From positions 2,170,001-2,234,000 of the forward strand of contig NZ_CP034692.1 in the NCBI RefSeq assembly GCF_004114375.1: 64,000 nucleotides of DNA. Reading direction: 5' to 3'. A program made the translations under genes and the position numbers. Below are positions 63,326-64,000 of the stretch, piece by piece (position 1 is the first letter of the stretch; each line of letters opens with the position of its first letter). This DNA comes from Halorubrum sp. BOL3-1 (lineage in GTDB: Archaea > Halobacteriota > Halobacteria > Halobacteriales > Haloferacaceae). The notes beneath the pieces were generated by a model. It saw only the letters and a program-made list of their open reading frames with translations. It made no database searches and was not told where the DNA came from.

Positions 63326-64000
63326 TCACTCGTCCGTCAGGTCGACGTACGTCCGGCGGACGGTCACCGGCGTCACATCTGCGACGTCGGCGGCCTCCTG
63401 CTGGGTACACTCAGCGTCCAACTCGCGGGCCGCGGTGTAGAGGCAGGCGGCCGCGACCCCGACCGGGTTGCGGCCGTTCGCGATCCCCTCCTCGACGGCG
63501 CGCTCGGCCAGTTCGCCGGCGCGGCGCTCGACGGTGGGGTCGCAGTCGAGGTCACTGGCGAACCGCGGGAGGTACTCCGCGGGACCGCTCGGTGCGATCG
63601 GCAGGCCGAGTTCGCGGTTCATCGCGTCGAAGGCGGCCCGGTGTTCGGCCTCCGTCGCCTTCGCCTCGGCGCACACCTCACCGACGGTGCGGGCCACGTC
63701 GGCGGTCCGGCAGGCGACGTAGACGCAGGCGGCCGCGAACCCCTCCAGCGAGCGCCCGCGGAGCAGGCTCTCCTCCTGCGCGGAGTCGAAGAGCGTACAG
63801 GCCGCGTCGCGCACGCTGTCCGGAAGCTCCAAGACGCCGGTGAGCCGCCTGATCTCGGTGTACGCGTACACCTTGTTGCGGTCGCGCTTCGTCGAGATCT
63901 GCGCGCGGTTGTGCTGGGTCCGCATCCGGGCGAGCCGCCGGCGCTTGCGCCCCTTCACCTTCGTCGACCGACCGATCTCCGTCGAGAGACCGCGGTCGTG
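63326..64000 (-). CDS. tfb: Transcription initiation factor TFB, 5' end outside window
   Basis: The reading frame is open to the window edge, so the N-terminal zinc ribbon lies beyond base 64000. The visible part begins HDRGLSTEIGRSTKVKGRKRRRLARMRTQHNR (B-finger and linker) and contains two cyclin-like repeats (about residues 55-125 and 145-215: EESLLRGRSLEGFAAACVYVACR and NGRNPVGVAAACLYTAARELD). The C-terminus ends with the DNA-contacting VADVTPVTVRRTYVDL. It recruits RNA polymerase to TBP-bound promoters. Haloarchaea carry several TFBs, so which paralogue this is cannot be told. Confidence 0.95.
   Translation of the reverse strand, partial: HDRGLSTEIGRSTKVKGRKRRRLARMRTQHNRAQISTKRDRNKVYAYTEIRRLTGVLELPDSVRDAACTLFDSAQEESLLRGRSLEGFAAACVYVACRTADVARTVGEVCAEAKATEAEHRAAFDAMNRELGLPIAPSGPAEYLPRFASDLDCDPTVERRAGELAERAVEEGIANGRNPVGVAAACLYTAARELDAECTQQEAADVADVTPVTVRRTYVDLTDE

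Overview
The window is chromosomal DNA from a halophilic archaeon of class Halobacteria. The evidence is high G+C, strongly acidic predicted proteins, the rrn order 16S-tRNA-Ala-23S-5S-tRNA-Cys with haloarchaeal processing stems, TATA boxes about 25-30 nt ahead of mostly leaderless genes, archaeal MC1, TFB, L10e and NucS, and Tat-type signals on secreted proteins. The 16S and the gene set fit order Haloferacales, probably a Halorubrum relative. The genus is an inference from memory, not from a tree.

Layout. 1-3.1 kb: 3' end of valS, pyrD, an AbrB-like small protein and the chromosomal protein MC1. 3.3-9.1 kb: one complete rRNA operon with two tandem promoters, both processing stems and a hairpin terminator. 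9.1-12.6 kb: an exported unknown, an HD phosphohydrolase, a VOC protein and a decayed esterase. 12.6-20.6 kb (minus): a four-gene operon of two PrkA-type kinases, a YeaH-like VWA protein and SpoVR. 21-25.3 kb: DUF1028 Ntn-hydrolase, EEP nuclease, a multi-hairpin repeat, PUA protein, membrane-anchored ferredoxin, NifU-like protein. 25.3-33.8 kb: a large secreted GH97 alpha-glucosidase-like enzyme, FAU-1-like RNA-binding protein, PrsW protease and ROK glucokinase. 33.8-39.5 kb: stress, zinc-ribbon, ferredoxin, cold-shock, aminoglycoside-kinase-like and HAD genes. 39.6-41.4 kb: an AT-richer accessory patch with an HTH/TumE-like pair and a cluster of tRNA-Phe 3'-end duplications. 41.8-53.5 kb: orphan m5C methyltransferase, a frameshifted Ski2-like helicase, ribosomal protein L10e, NucS, AhcY, an MTA/SAH deaminase-type amidohydrolase, LEA14-like protein and MptD. 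53.5-59.8 kb (minus): a complete dpp/opp-type ABC importer. 60-64 kb: a GTPBP1-like GTPase, an HFX_2341-type regulator, a transporter remnant and a TFB cut by the window edge.

Functional links. SAH produced by the methyltransferase and other methylases can be cleared by AhcY and possibly by the amidohydrolase 1.3 kb away. The GH97 enzyme would release glucose outside the cell and the ROK kinase 3.5 kb away could phosphorylate it, although they are not co-transcribed. The PrkA/YeaH/SpoVR genes overlap and must be expressed together.

Most unusual features. (1) A family of intergenic multi-hairpin elements has two full copies and one deletion derivative here. The main stem shows compensatory base changes between copies, and the loop segment lies in opposite orientation in the two full copies. 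(2) Four or five copies of tRNA-Phe sequence occur in both orientations within 420 bp. (3) Three genes carry single-base losses in short G/C runs, one of which pushes a helicase reading frame into a tRNA gene.
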